Below, one piece after another: positions 27,607 to 41,117 of a stretch of DNA of 64,000 nucleotides (positions within the stretch are counted from its first letter, which is position 1; every line of letters starts with the position of its first letter). The stretch covers positions 82,431,365-82,495,364 of the forward strand of contig OZ026622.1 in NCBI GenBank assembly GCA_964020975.1, in the 5' to 3' direction. Position numbers and translations under genes: made by a program. This stretch comes from Hermodice carunculata. Taxonomy: Eukaryota > Annelida > Polychaeta > Eunicida > Amphinomidae. The notes beneath the pieces are model-generated. The model saw only the letters and a program-made list of their open reading frames with translations. It did not search any database and had not been told where the DNA came from.

Positions 27607-29103
27607 GCCAATTTTGAAGTATTTTATTGTTTATACTTGAAACATTTCATACCTAGACGTGCTTAGAACTTAACAAAGCATTCACTTTTCTGGCGTAAAA
27701 ATAATGTCACGCTCTACCGACATTAACGTCACTTACAGGCAAAAAATGTCATTAACTGCCCTAATTGAAAGTCACACAAATTTTTCTGTTCAATATGGGA
27801 TGTGGCCACCTCGAGCATCAACACATGCTATACATCTGCGGCGCATACTGCTGACCAGGGTTTGAATTCTGTGTTGGGGAACATTATTCCATTCTTCCTG
27901 CAGAGCTTGGATCAGCTGGTTTCGGGTAGTAGGCCTAGGTGTCCTCCGTTGAATACCTTGGCCTAACTGATCCCACAAATGTTCAATAGGGCTCAGATCG
28001 GGTGAGAACGCTGGCCATTCCATGACATTGATGTTGTTCTCATTGAGAAAGTTCATTGTTAATCTTGCAGAGTGTGCACGTGCATTGTCCTGCTGAAAGA
28101 TCGCCAGATCTTGATGCTGCTCCATAAATGGGACCATGTGCGGCTCCAGCACCTCATCAATGTACCGCCTAGCATTGAGGATCCCTTGAATGACCACTAG
28201 GGGTGTCCGGTAGCGGTTGCTGATGCCTGCCCACACCATGACAGAGGGTCCACCCCATCGATCTGCCTGACGGACACAGGCATCTGCATATCTCTCCCCA
28301 GTCCGGCGCCACACACGTTCTCTGCCATCTGCTCTGCTGACACAAAAACGGGACTCGTCAGTAAAAAGGACGGTATTCCACTGCTGGCGAGTCCACCTGG
28401 AGTGTGCTCTACACCACTGCAGTCGTCTTTCTCTTCTGGGTTGGGTCAGCAGGTTACCCCTGTAAGGTCTTCTGGCTGTTAGGCCACTGCTCCTCAGTCG
28501 CCTCTCCACAGTAGAACTACTGACAGGACGGTGATTCACCCCTTGAGTCTCACGGGCTGTTTGGGCTGCTGTACGGAAACGGTCTCGCAGGTGCATCAGC
28601 CGGATGTGACGGTCTTGGCCAGGTGTTGTCACTCTTTCTCGGCCAGGCCTAGGCCGATCATCTACGGATCCAGTTTCTTGTTGCCGTTCAATTAGTCGTT
28701 GGATGGTGCGCCGAGTACACCCCATTCTTTGTGCGATTTGAGTGATTGGGACTCCACCCTCTGCAAGCCCCAAAGCATGGTGTCTTTGACCTTGGCTCAG
28801 ACGCGGCATGATCGCCTCAACACACCTGAGACCACTGGCTTTTTTCTTGGCTGAACATCCCTTTTTAAAGCCACTGAAAACATCAGGTCATTTTAGCCAT
28901 CCAATAGGAGTGGTGGTCAGAAGCCATATTCGGTGCACAAAAGTCACATGCATTATGTAACAACCCAGCAAAAGTTAAAAAGTTGTCCTGAATGACCCTG
29001 ATGTAGGCTCCAAACCATGCATATATGCACACAAAGTACTTAGTAACTTACAAAATTAATTTGTTAATTTTTTTATGTGGATACTTTTCATTGGGGTTCA
29101 GTA
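27578..29103 (-). mobile_element. Complete Tc1/mariner-superfamily transposon (1,526 bp)
   Basis: Perfect 29-bp terminal inverted repeats lie at 27578-27606 and 29075-29103; the outer bases read TACTGAACCCCAATGAAAAG. Both ends are flanked by TA (27576-27577 and 29104-29105), the target duplication typical of this superfamily. One uninterrupted transposase frame fills the centre on the minus strand, with about 294 bp before it and about 212 bp after it. Identical inverted ends together with an intact frame indicate recent insertion. It may be autonomous, but activity is inferred only. Confidence 0.97.
27790..28809 (-). CDS. Tc1-like DD34E transposase, intact, 339 aa
   Basis: Transposase that would cut out and reinsert its own element at TA sites in nuclear DNA. 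Residues about 10-50 form a helix-turn-helix DNA-binding domain (VPITQIAQRMGCTRRTIQRL). A second binding region follows a GRPR-like hinge (RPRPGR, 52-57) and extends to about residue 115. The catalytic RNase H-like domain has the three acidic residues in standard context: D151 (VLFTDESRF), D241 (FQQDNARAHS) and E276 (SPDLSPIEHLWD). Exactly 34 residues separate the last two, hence DD34E. The length matches the 330-345 aa norm. The start at 28809 is chosen because MPRLSQGQRH is a usual N-terminus and no upstream in-frame homology is seen. No stop or frameshift was found. Confidence 0.97.
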   Translation of the reverse strand: MPRLSQGQRHHALGLAEGGVPITQIAQRMGCTRRTIQRLIERQQETGSVDDRPRPGRERVTTPGQDRHIRLMHLRDRFRTAAQTARETQGVNHRPVSSSTVERRLRSSGLTARRPYRGNLLTQPRRERRLQWCRAHSRWTRQQWNTVLFTDESRFCVSRADGRERVWRRTGERYADACVRQADRWGGPSVMVWAGISNRYRTPLVVIQGILNARRYIDEVLEPHMVPFMEQHQDLAIFQQDNARAHSARLTMNFLNENNINVMEWPAFSPDLSPIEHLWDQLGQGIQRRTPRPTTRNQLIQALQEEWNNVPQHRIQTLVSSMRRRCIACVDARGGHIPY

Positions 29104-29105
29104 TA
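29075..29105. repeat. Right 29-bp inverted repeat and TA target duplication of the Tc1-like element
   Basis: The inverted repeat occupies 29075-29103 and TA 29104-29105. Outside it the sequence returns to ordinary AT-rich DNA. Confidence 0.97.
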
Positions 29106-32100
29106 CTAAAACCATGACAGTAAAAAGACATAGACTGAGATTATTAAAAAAGACATTTATTGGGAGTATATTTGTTTTCATATAACATTTCTCTTCTTCC
29201 ATATGGTCATGTGACAGGCCATGTGACAGGCCATGTGACTGACAGGTGGCCTTCAATGGCAGACACCAAAAAGCATTATAAAATGAATACCACACAATGT
29301 CATACTCATCAAAATGTGAATTATAACAGTTTAAAACACTGTTATAATCATGATGAAACATGTTTATATTACGATGTCAATACATGGTGTAACTATGATG
29401 ATACAATGTAATACAATGTTATAGCAATGCTATGTCTTACAGCAATACAATGTTATAACAACATACTACAATGTTTTAACACAGCACTGAGGTCATGGAA
29501 ATGAACACTGCTTCTTCAAATCAGTCCAAAGCAGTACAACTTGACAAGGCTCTACAAACATTGCCCTCTCTCCCATCTGCTTTTGCTTCCTGCTATAGGG
29601 AAACTGCACTTAGGCCTCAGTAAGTACCAAAATGTGTACAAATTTGCTACACTGTTATTACATAATTTGCCTGGAGTATTTAGTTGCGTTGACATAAAAA
29701 AAAATCATTCTTGGCACACTATGGCATTAAAAATCCAGTATAAGCACACTATGCCATTAAAATTTTCAGTCTTTCCACCAAGTGCCATTAAAGCAGTTTT
29801 CAAAGTGACTCGGCCCAGTAACAATGTGGCCACAGCAGGACCTGTCAAATCACACACCACTTTATTCTAAACCTGTTGGATATTTTTCCCCAATTAAGTG
29901 AAATAAACCTGCATTTTGTTCCACAAAGGCAAATCATAATAGGGCAAAAACTACAAATCAAGCAAATGTCTTAAAGTAGTATGGATGCATAGAATGGTTT
30001 GAGTGCCAGTAAGGAGTGATATGGTAGTTACCTGGAGACATTTTTTCTGACCTCCATGCCCGGCAATAGCAAGTTTCGCAGACAATATGTATAACATGCA
30101 AACAGCAAAGGACAGTACATTGTGTTCAATTGGCATCATGCCTCACCAATACCAGATGTCATATTCACATCAATTATATGTACCATTGGGAAAAATAAAA
30201 CAATCTCCTCCCCCCCCCCCTTTTTTTTTCCTCTTGGAGCTCTGGTTCAGCATGCTGAGCATTCTTGACATATACTAAGCCCAAAGTCGCTCTCTAGGAT
30301 AATCCTGGTTTTGCAGTGTAAAAAGTAAATGGTATACATTTTTACAAGCAGGTCTACATGTACAGTGTAGTCAATCTTAAGCAATTTATTGTCTATGTTA
30401 TGAAGACCACAACCCTTCAACAAGAGACCTATGGGGCTCCTGCTCTGCTGATATACAATTAGGTCATCATCATAAAATTCCATTCCTTGAAATATAATCC
30501 TTCTTTGACCTTGTGAAAGAACTTCATAGTCATGTAGATTGTGCAATATCAAACTTCCACATGATACACACTTCTGGTACATTTAGTATCATTAGCCGTA
30601 TTCTTTCTCAACATATTGAATTGAGTATTCTTTTCCAAAGTGATGAATGAACTTGAAAAGTAGGTCAGGGTCTCCCAAAAGTTTAAAAATTTGACCAATT
30701 GCCTAATGCATAATTGGTGTAAGGTTTGTAGTTCCATTTCTTCAATTTATTACATGTACCACAATGATGAATTTAACGTGTTTTTGACACCCAAAATGTT
30801 AGTTCTCATTCATACCACCAAGGACACCATCATGACTCCACATCATAGACTTTTGTGGGCATAATATTTGTTCAATGGTAGGTACATGTACATGTATGTA
30901 CACAAGTTGAAAATGTAATGACCATCACAACAAAATAATTTCCTGAAACGCATTAATATTATTTGTTACATTTAGCATCATTTGCCTTATTCTTTTTCAA
31001 ATATTGAATTTAAAGTCACTTAACACATTTTGGTCTGTACATGTACATACATCTTCATTCCTACTGTAGATGGCACCAAATTGTAGCATATTTCCACAAT
31101 TGAAAACAGCATTCTGGATATTTGCATATTTTGGTCAAATTACATAATACTACAGGACATGGCACCACCAATATGGATCGGGACCAAGATTAGTCCTGAA
31201 AGTTATAAAGATTTAACGTGAAAACTGTGGACTGTATCTACTTCACAAAACATAAAAGTTTACGGACAGATGGACAGACAGGTCAAACTGTATAAGCTCT
31301 GCGACCTTAAGGCAGCAGAGCTAAAAAGTGAAGAAATCCCTTTTTTGGCCACAAGTGACCTACCCCAACACTATTCCCCACACAGAGACGTCAGGGCACA
31401 TGGGATCTATCTGACACTGGGAGCTTCACCCATGTATTGGTGTGTGTGGGGATTGGGTGGCGTGGTATGGGTGGGTGTTTAAGAGCAGTTGCTTCTTCAG
31501 TACGCCCAGTAAATTTTGAAATATGTGTGGTATAAGTATAGTCCATATATCGCTTGTGCACAAATTTGCAAACTGTCATCTTTTTGCCACTGCAGTGATA
31601 CTGTAGACATGTGGGTCTGCTTTCATATTCTACAATACCAACTGTGCTTTTTTAAACATTTTCCAGAATTAGTAATTTGGACACTTCAAACATGCCAGCA
31701 TATTTTGGCATGAACAATAACCAATACTGGCCTTCATTGGTTATTATGGATGCTAATTTATATGTAGAGGATCACATACATGTAATCATTCAAATTTTTA
31801 TTTAGATTAATTCACATTTTTCTGCCCCTTCATGTGAATCCACATTTCTTTTAAATAAAATAAACAAACAAATGAACAGGTAAGTGACAGTGACTACATA
31901 CAATGGTGAAGGTTTTGGCATGCTTAATCCTTTCACTGCAACGTTCCTATAATGGACAACTTCCAGCACAGCAGGCCTAAAATGCCACATAAATAAAGCA
32001 ATTTTAACCCAGAATGACATTTTTGCTGCAAAATAAAGATGTGGGTCAGTTAAGGTCACATGGCCAAGCCATCATCTTTGATTTTAACTGTTTTTTCTGC

Positions 32101-33249
32101 TAATTATAGCATTGCATTTACTTGACTATTAATATCATTAATCACTCAAAAACCTATATACAATACAAAGGAAAGCAGTCGATATATGATATTTGACATT
32201 TTGGCAACAATTTACACTTCAGCCTATTAATTGATAATTCTCGGGGTCAACATCCCTTTTCTCACCCAAAAGAACCTTATGAATCCTGCCTTGGCATTCA
32301 TTCATTTCATGGCATATTCTTGGAAAAATTTGTTCGTAAGATGAGCAACTCTCCTACAAACACAAAGTATAAAGTTCTCAAACTGTTGCTACATGGAGCA
32401 TAAAATTAGCGCTTTGCAATCCTGTTGCTAAAATTAGATCAAGGTCATTTAAGGTCATGTGACCTGGCTACAATCTTGGATTTTTTTATGTTTTCCCTCA
32501 AACCTAAGCTTTACTTGACTGCTTAAAATTTTTAATCACTCTAAAAACCCATGTACAATACCAAACAAAGTAAAATCAATATGAAAGAAACATTTTAGCA
32601 ACAATTTATATCATTTTAGTCCGTTAATTAATAATTCAGGGCAAGGGCCTCGTCTGTGTTGAAGCCCTTGCTGCGGCATCCAGACTGACTGCTTCCTCAC
32701 CTTGCATGTCTGCCCTTCCCTCTTTCAACCCCCCCCCCTTAAAAAAATGACAAATGTATTATTTATGAAGTTCATTTGAACTCTTTGCTGAAACTGGTCA
32801 CAAGATCCAGTATTTAAAGTAAAGTATGGAATGCAAATAAGGCATGGCGGAACAGTTTTTGTTCCCTATACACTCTGACATATAATCTGTGTAGGATCAA
32901 CAGCAACTCGAGGCTATTTTCTCCCCATGGTGATGATGTCTCTTTAATCTCAGAACAAATACTGTTTGACCCTTTTTAGCATTAATCAATGTACGGAAAT
33001 AAAGCAAAGGTGGTGTCTACACCATAATTGGCTTTTGAAGAGCCTGGGACAAGACTTGTACAATCTTTAAGTGACAGAAACCATTGTGTCAATGGACGCA
33101 GTTAATTGGGACTTTGGTTCTGATTGGCTGTGTAAATCTTAATAATTTAACATTCATTCAACATGGAACTATCTCTTGTCATGATAATGACTGAGTCAAC
33201 ATCTCTCCTTGACAAGTAAGTTTGATAGATCTCAAGTACATTTTTTTAT
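29106..33249. other. Intergenic stretch with two local duplications, no gene seen
   Basis: A short 13-bp triplication (CATGTGACAGGC) is at about 29206-29246. Two imperfect duplications are visible. 'ACATTTAGTATCATTAGCC' near 30579 recurs as 'ACATTTAGCATCATTTGCC' near 30968 (offset about 389 bp). 'GTCACATGGCCAAGCCATCA' near 32055 recurs as 'GTCATGTGACCTGGCTACAA' near 32454 (offset about 399 bp), with similarity continuing for over 150 bp. Open frames up to 111 codons have no recognised domain. Confidence 0.5.
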
Positions 33250-33489
33250 TTAACTCATTCCACCCTGATAGAAGACTGAGTTAACAGCTTTCCTTGGCGC
33301 TCTCTGGGCACAATGCGCCCACAGCATGCCAAGGAGAGCTGTTGACCATGGGCATATAATTTGGAATGATCTTCCACGCAAGTTTCGTCCAAAATTTTGA
33401 AAGGTAATCCCTGAATTAGTAAAATACAATTGGCAGACAGCATTAAGATGTTAGCGGGAAAAAAGCGTCATTAGGGTGGAATGAGTTAA
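33250..33489. mobile_element. TTAA-flanked MITE, subfamily 'CATTCCACCCT'
   Basis: The ends read TTAACTCATTCCACCCTGAT (33250 on) and CATTAGGGTGGAATGAGTTAA (to 33489), an inverted repeat of about 17 bp with TTAA at both outer edges. Inside is a hairpin pairing 'CAGCTTTCCTTGGC' with 'CCAAGGAGAGCTG'. It is 240 bp long and has no coding sequence. TTAA targets are known for piggyBac-like and Kolobok transposons; which one mobilised this is unknown. Confidence 0.85.
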
Positions 33490-34013
33490 GACAAACGAAG
33501 TACAGTACTTTGAAGCTGACAAAATAAGCCAGCAGTCAGTCAATGTTTGCCAGTTTGGTGGCAGAGGTGGGGTTGTTAAATTTCACTACCAACGCTGCAA
33601 AGAGCGACTTCAAATACTTTTCTTATGGATTTGTCAATATACTGTATGCTAACACAGGGTATATATGTTGGCCATATGAAGCAATAGACAACACAACACT
33701 ATTTGGTGAATTCTTCACACCATGAGATGAAAAGTGTAAAAATTGTTCCAGGTAAAAGATTTCAAATGGAAAACAACAAAACACAAACAAGACACACATC
33801 ATCATCATCATCATCATCATAATAACAACTCAACCCTAGGAACTTATTGTCACTTGCACTGTTGATTCAGCAAGAGGATATGAATTCCCTGCCATCATTT
33901 TCAGAACTTTGACAGGTTTCACTTGTACAGTATTTGAAATTATCTTCATCTTAAGTGAATTGGTTTCAGCATGCATGCATTACTAGTTGAGGGTTTATGA
34001 TAACACATCACTG

Positions 34014-34176
<163 letters not shown>

Positions 34177-36572
34177 CCCACCTCGCTTTTCAAGTTAAAT
34201 GTCAGCAGGTATTCATATTTTAACTGCTGGAAATCTATTTCTGTTTCAAATGAACTTTCCATCAGCATGACTTCAAGTAAAACCCTATGGAATCACTGCT
34301 TCTTTGAATGTCCTGTTGTTTCCAAGACAGCACTTCGTAGATTCAACAGAATGGAGTGCATATTCTCCCAGATGACACCACTGTTCATAAGTACCACCAT
34401 CACTATTATTGCCCATAACATACTCAAGTTTTGGGAACTGTTAGTGGATGTAATGCAGCACCTTGCAATGGCAATTTTACATTACTGTGGAGTCACAAAT
34501 TGTCAGTATGCCCTCCCTCATTGGCAGTGAAACAGCGGCCTAGGCAGTTGACCTTATAGTGATGTATTTTGCTGACATCACACATTCTTGGGTCCAGGTA
34601 CATGTACATGTGTGTGATGGTTCTCCAACCCAAATTTAAGCACAAAAAAAGTTAAAGCCCAGACATGAATGTGTGATGGGGTGGACGGATGGAAACAACA
34701 ATTACTGTATGCATGTACCTCCAACAGGACAGGATTATCTGGATATGGAATGTGGGAGACAGGAACTACACATATGTATGTACAAATATATATTTAAATA
34801 TATTACATACACCTATGCCCTTTGAACAGATTGATAAATCATATAATGAACCAGGGATGTACTATTCAGACCAAAAATGCAACACTCACTTCACAGATTT
34901 AACACATGTATTGTACTCATTATTGAAAAGCAATTGTTAGTATCTTCTCATCAGCTGACTTAAGCACTGTATACATTCTGTGGGCCAGACAGAGATATAA
35001 ACTCTCTTTCAGTAAATTTTGAAAACTAACAACTGAACATCAGCATATTAGCAACCTCTGCAATAAGATATTACAGCACGCAAATAAAAAACTGATGAAT
35101 GATTCACCTCAGTACATAAGTGGTCAGTGATTTATCTCCATATTTAAACACTTCATGATTTACTCCATACATGTACACATGTATACCAGTGATTCAATAT
35201 GGCTGATTCATACTCCCAGGATCTAAAGTCAACAAAAGACAATTTGTCAGACTCCAGATGGTAATGCTTTCTGTGCTTTATACAATAAAAGTCAGGCTCA
35301 CCTGTATAATGCTTCCAAATCATAATCCTAGCAAAAAGACATTTCACGCAACTAGCAGCATGTTATATTTCTTTTAAAAAAAAGTCCATTTCAACAGCTT
35401 TTATCATTGGTTTGCTTTGGTACATTGCCTCCACAACAAGCTGACAAACAACCATTGGCTCAGTTTATGGCAATCTTGCTCTGAGTTAATCACTGCTCTA
35501 GTCTTGTCATTTTATTTTCTACATGTAAATATGTAATCCATATTATTAAATATGTGCTCCTTTTGCAGTGACACATCAAATTACATCAGATGTGATTATG
35601 ACTCCTCGTCAACATTTTTGTCCATAAAACACATATACAGATTTAGTTTGCAATTTTACAAACCTTTATTCCTTGTTAGCTTCCAGGCAATTGAACAAAA
35701 TGAACTCTTGACAGCGGTGGGCTTAGATGTATGAGGTTTTATTTGTTTCTTTCTGGCTGGCACACTTGGGCAGCTTCCAGTTACAATATTAAGGATCAAT
35801 CATTTCTGAATTTTTTAGGGGGCAGAAAATTTTGAAAGACAATTCACAATGCATGGTTCCTAGGAAGGAATGATGCAGTATATTATGTAATATGTTTTGT
35901 GGTTTTAGCTGGCCCAACATGCAGGATACGGGTAGATTTACAGTTTATCAGCAATTAGTCTTTTTTTTTGTTGTAGTTTTTAGGCTTGGAACAAAAGCAA
36001 ATGTCATAAAAAAACAAATATTTGTTATTTGTCATCAGTACATGTTGCCCTGTAGTTATTAATGTATTGGCTAATGCTTGTCTATATCGTTGAAACAATG
36101 ACCATCTTGTACTGAACTGGCCTGTTATACTACTTTGTAGCATGGCAGTTGCAGACATGTATTTAGAATATAATAATATGAAAAAACTCATCACAATATA
36201 TGGAAACTTCAAAATCATTATCATTATACATGCAACACTGCAACTCTGTATGGTTCTGAACCTCACAAAACAACACAACCAAACCTGTCCATGCTCTATT
36301 CTTAATGGAGTCACTGTGTATGGCTTAAACTACACTCACTCTCATTAGTTGCTTTTATCACATTCAATGGACAAATTTTGAAAATTCAAGGCTTTAGCCA
36401 CAAAAAAAAATTATGTCAAGACAATATGTGGTAAGCCATCAAGCATGTTCTGCAGCCTAAAATTCCCAGACCATGTTTTTTTCCAATGACAACTGCCTGT
36501 CTTTACCTGATATTTGGTAAGATAACCTACTTGAATTCCAAGAATGTAATAAAATAAAACAATAGGAAAGAC

Positions 36573-36633
36573 GGAGAGGGAGAGGGAGAGGGAGAGGGAG
36601 AGGGAGAGGGAGAGAGAGAGAGAGAGAGAGAGA
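36573..36633. repeat. (GAGAGG)n / (GA)n microsatellite
   Basis: About six GGGAGA hexamers are followed by about twelve GA units. Confidence 0.95.
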
Positions 36634-37214
36634 CTTTGTCTTTAGCTTGCAGTGTACTTTTTACATACATGTTAGTGGGTAAGTGATGCTGGATAAACTA
36701 TCATTTCACATTAGCAAGCGAGTGGGCACAAATCAATATTTATAAGTTGTAGCTTTTTTTCTCTGAAAACACAACAAAAACAGAAATGTGTAAAATCTGT
36801 TAGTCCTTTGGTCTTCTTTGCATCACAATAAACAGTGCACTGTAATTAATATTTTTTTTTCAGCTAAATCTTTGTTACATGCTTCCACTGTGGTCAGCAT
36901 CAATTGACTTGATGTGCACATAAGGCTATACAGGCATAATGGCAGACACAAACCAACATCACTCCTTGGGATACTTATCCCCTGTGACCCCAAACCCAAC
37001 GTGGAACAAACTTACATGAACATGATGAACAGACAGTTTAAAAAAAGAAAATCACTGGACTTGGTATGCATGTTTTTTATGAGACCTATCATTCTTTCTC
37101 ACATCAAATATTGTAACAATATGAAGCCTGTTGACAAAAATACCTAACCAGGACCTCTCCTGCTATTTTTCTGGACTTTATGAATATCAAACCATCAACA
37201 AAATATTATTCATC

Positions 37215-37525
37215 AGTAGCATAAAACTGCCATTTTCATTCGATTCTAGCCTTTCTTTACTATACTATACCTTTACAATAAAGTTGTAAATTCAAGTCAT
37301 ACTCTCTTATATCCAGGATAAATTACTACTTTCACTTTTGATTCTAGTCTTTTCTTTACTATACACTAGACTTTTATAATAAAGTTGTAAATTAAAGTCA
37401 TATTCTCTTTATATCCAGGATAAATTGCTACTTTCATTTTTCTCCCAGCCTTAATTCACTTTTAATATACTAAACCTGCACAACTAAGTTGTAAATTTAA
37501 GTTATATTTGTTCATATTCAGGATC
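37215..37525 (+). repeat. Tandem repeat, about 102-bp unit, 3 copies
   Basis: 'AAGTTGTAAATT' recurs at 37281, 37382 and 37486. Each time it is followed by 'CATATTCTCTTTATATCCAG' or a variant and 'GATAAATTACTACTTTCA'. The copies are diverged. Confidence 0.8.
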
Positions 37526-37964
37526 CTGGATGCGTCCAAATTACTCCTAATGGTTTAACAGCTTATACCATGTATACCTTTGTACCCTATCAGCAAGATT
37601 ACATGTATGAATGGCAAAATACACTGTAATTTAGTCAGTAACATTACTATGCCCATGCTGGAAACTCATCCTAGTTCCCTGTATTTTTATTTTTACATCT
37701 TTTGCAGGTGGCATAAAACCATGAAAATATAAACACAAAGAAATCGTATCTTGTGTTTAATTGGAACTGTGTCCAAAATAGTGAGATTAAAACTGGAGTT
37801 TTATGGATCAAATTAAAAAAAGTTATCACCAGCCACTGATGTGTCCCACCAAAGGACGAAACCGGTCTGGCTTTCTACCATACTAGTGATCAAACAGACG
37901 GCATTCGTCGCCTGATACTTGCCTAGTGTTCTAATATCAAATTAAAAAACCATGAAACTACATA

Positions 37965-37968
<4 letters not shown>

Positions 37969-38009
<41 letters not shown>
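37969..38009. repeat. (TG)n microsatellite, about 20 units
   Basis: This is a perfect TG dinucleotide tract. Confidence 0.97.
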
Positions 38010-38012
<3 letters not shown>

Positions 38013-39557
38013 CTAAGTACATTTATAGTAATGTTCAAACCTTTGATCCCATGAGATTATTCTGATTAGTACAACACAAGAACAAAAGCCACATACAAAA
38101 CTGCATATATAAAACCATCCACATTAGTGTTTTGTCTACAATATTTGCTGTTCGCATATTTTGCTTGTACACAAGCTGACTCACACAGCTGTAGGCCAAT
38201 ATTGTGTTCAGGAAACCTTTATATGGTCCATATAACATCTAAACATCACAATGTAAACACTGTATGTGTGAGATAAGCTTCAGTGAAAAAAGAGAACATT
38301 ATTTAGAAGGTCCTGCAGACCAAATTTGAAGAAATTGTGGATCACATAATTGGGGGTCACTTCAGCTGCTAGACATGTGAGGATATAAGCTTAACTGAAA
38401 AACTTTCGACATTTTCCAGACAAATATCTTTAATTTTGTTTCTATTGCCAATTTTGTTGAACTTTTTATGGATCAAATACATTTCTTTGTAAAATACATC
38501 AACACTCAACTTGCAGGACTTCAGGCATGACCACTGGGGCTGATGATGACTTGTGTGCATGTATTTAGTGATGATGTGCCCATTAAAGCTATTGTTCTGT
38601 AATATTCACACATGGACTATTTTGCAAAACAATAAACGGACCACACAAATTAAAGATAAAAATTTTGTTCGGAGACATGGTGAACCCATTAAGGAGAGTA
38701 AACCAAGTCAGACAGCTGTTGTTGCATCATCGTTACAATACCTGCTTTACGAGCATTGGTCATGGGTGCAGTGTAAACGGGCAAACATACAGCATAATGT
38801 GTCACTATCTTGAGTATTCAAAGCATTTGAACATTCTGTTTTACTTCTTCATATATTTCAAGTGGAATATTAGACCTACAAATGAACCCTACAATTGTCA
38901 AAACTTTTGAGTTTCAGGGGCTTTGCCCCCCCCCCCCAACAATCCCAGTTGCATGCACCGACAGATTTTCAATTCTTAATTCTGAAGGATCTACAGAATT
39001 GAAAATAAACCTGTGTGGACATTCTGCCCATGCGTCACTATATAGACCTCTATTGGTTGATCCAAGGTCCAGTTATATTGGTGCAGTGTAGCATAATGAC
39101 ATGCATGTAGTACATGTACATGTTCATGTAACTTATAGCAAGTCTAGAGTTGTGGAATAATTTAGGCTAGTCCGCTCTCAATAGTTTCATGTATGTATAA
39201 TTGTGCAGGCTACTATATCTGATATTTACATGAATATTGGTACATGCATGTACATTGTATATCCAAGGTCCAGTTATATTGCTAGGACTATAACATTCAC
39301 GATGTGTACAGGTAAGCAAGTCTGAAGTCCTGCAATAATTTTGACAAGACCCTCTTAGTTTGATGTGCAAATGATTTTGAAGGTCAGACCACTTTTGTTT
39401 ATTTATCCCTGGTCCACTTACATATACTATTATACAAACAGGAGCAACAGCATAACATCTTCTGTGTAGTTCTGATCCCCCAAAAGATATCAAAAGCCAA
39501 TCTCTCTACATTCCGTAGCTGATTTAGGCTCTGTCTATGTCCAAATCTATACATAAA

Positions 39558-39796
39558 TTAACTTTTTCAGTGCCAATCACAACTAAAGTCAATCTACTTA
39601 GGTCAAACCAGTCTGAATTATTATTAAGATCCCAGATTCATATTCCTCATAAAAATGCCTTTCATTCAAGTACCACTATGCCTATAGTTCCAGAGAGAAT
39701 ATCCCAGGTCAACAGCTTTTCTTGACGCGTATTGGGCCCAATGCATGCCGAGAAAAACTGTTGACTCAGTCCAAAATCTGGCACTGAAAGAGTTAA
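39558..39796. mobile_element. TTAA-flanked MITE, subfamily 'CTTTCAGTGCCA', copy 1
   Basis: The left end reads TTAACTTTTTCAGTGCCA and the right end TGGCACTGAAAGAGTTAA. The 239-bp body matches copies at 43535, 45341 and (reversed) 50670, with shared phrases 'TCTGAATTATTATTAAGATC' and 'TTCCAGAGAGAATATCCCAG'. An internal hairpin pairs 'GTCAACAGCTTTTC' with 'GAAAAACTGTTGAC'. It is non-coding. Confidence 0.9.
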
Positions 39797-40212
39797 CTGT
39801 TATTCATCATGTTTGGTTCAAAATTTTGAAAATTCAAATTTTCAACAGCCAACTGAATTTATGAATGGGTCATCAGTGGGAAGCCACCAAGCATGTTTTG
39901 CACCTAAAACATACATTAAGTATGAGTTGGTGTGACACTGACGTTTAATATAAGCACATTTTATGGTATGGTCAAAAGTCGCATGTGCATTTGACCATAA
40001 AGTCTTCCGATACTCAAAAGTCAAATACGCTGTTATATATACATAAAATCCAGTTTCATTGCTGTGATTTGGATGTCCCCCTATTGGTATAGCAAAAAGA
40101 TCATGAAGTTTGGGTGTTTTATATATGGCAAAAACAAAAAAAAACAAAACAAAAACCCCAATATATCAGAAAGACATTACAAACCACATCCTGACAGAAT
40201 CACTTATTTTCT
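39797..40212. other. Unassigned sequence, no gene seen
   Basis: A minus-strand frame of 101 codons (40147-39842) has no recognised domain and contains no splice-supported exon that I can argue for. Confidence 0.4.
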
Positions 40213-41117
40213 CAGTGTTAGGGAATATCTGTCCCCCCCCCCCCTCCTCCCCCATTTGTTCCTGCAGGAACAAATATTCAGCAAATATTCATTCCCTTGG
40301 GGGAATGAGTATTTTTCCCACCCATGAATATTTGTCCCCCTCCAGTAATGAGAACTAAAATATATTGCAGACACATACTTTTACTTGCTTCAACTTGGGA
40401 GACAAACTAGACTGAAAGACCTGCAGTTTCCAGAGGTCCGTGCTGTTATCTTTTCCATGTCATGGTGTCTCATATGGATATTTTCAGACTACATACGTGT
40501 ACGACAACACACCTCTTTTTGTCGTTTGTCTGCAAAAAATAAACCTTCTCTTACTGGCACTAAATTTTAAATGTGAGATACAAGTTAATATTTGGCCTCC
40601 TTTTTCACTCATAACTACTAGAACAACTACAACTACTACTACCAATGAAAAAAATGAACTGTGATTTGAGTTTGTTATGCTTTTCGGGCACTGAAATTGT
40701 TTTCAACATCAGAGAGGGATGTAGTCGGCAGCTTTTGTTCCTCAGATATTTGGTCTTTATACTTTCAATGAAAAGATATTCGTTTGTTTGAACCATTGGG
40801 TTGCTCTCTTTTCATTGACATTTGCTTACATGTCACAAAAACATTACAAGGGACATTGCCCACAGATAGGGTCTGGCTGCCTTCCCATCAAAAAAGCTTG
40901 CACAAAAAAAACTCACTTTTCAATCAAAGAGTCTTACCTGCAGATTCTTCAGATTCATAAAATTAAATAGATAATGTTCCATGCCCTTGGGAACAAATGT
41001 TTACATCAGGAACATTAACATTTCAGAATATGTGTTCCCGGGAGTTGGGGTGGGGAAACAAACATTCCTCCAGGGGAGAGATGAATATTTGGGGGGGACA
41101 AATATTCTCTGACACCA
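40213..41117. mobile_element. Probable non-autonomous hAT-like element (inverted-repeat ends)
   Basis: The left end reads CAGTGTTAGGGAATATCTGT followed by a C run. The right end, reverse-complemented, reads TGGTGTCAGAGAATATTTGT followed by a C run. About 20 of the outer 26 bases pair. Sub-terminal phrases such as AACAAATATTCA and GAATATTTGTCCCCC recur near both ends in opposite directions. CAGTG-type ends suggest hAT. I could not find a matching 8-bp target duplication, so the exact limits and the superfamily are uncertain. No transposase frame lies inside. Confidence 0.6.
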
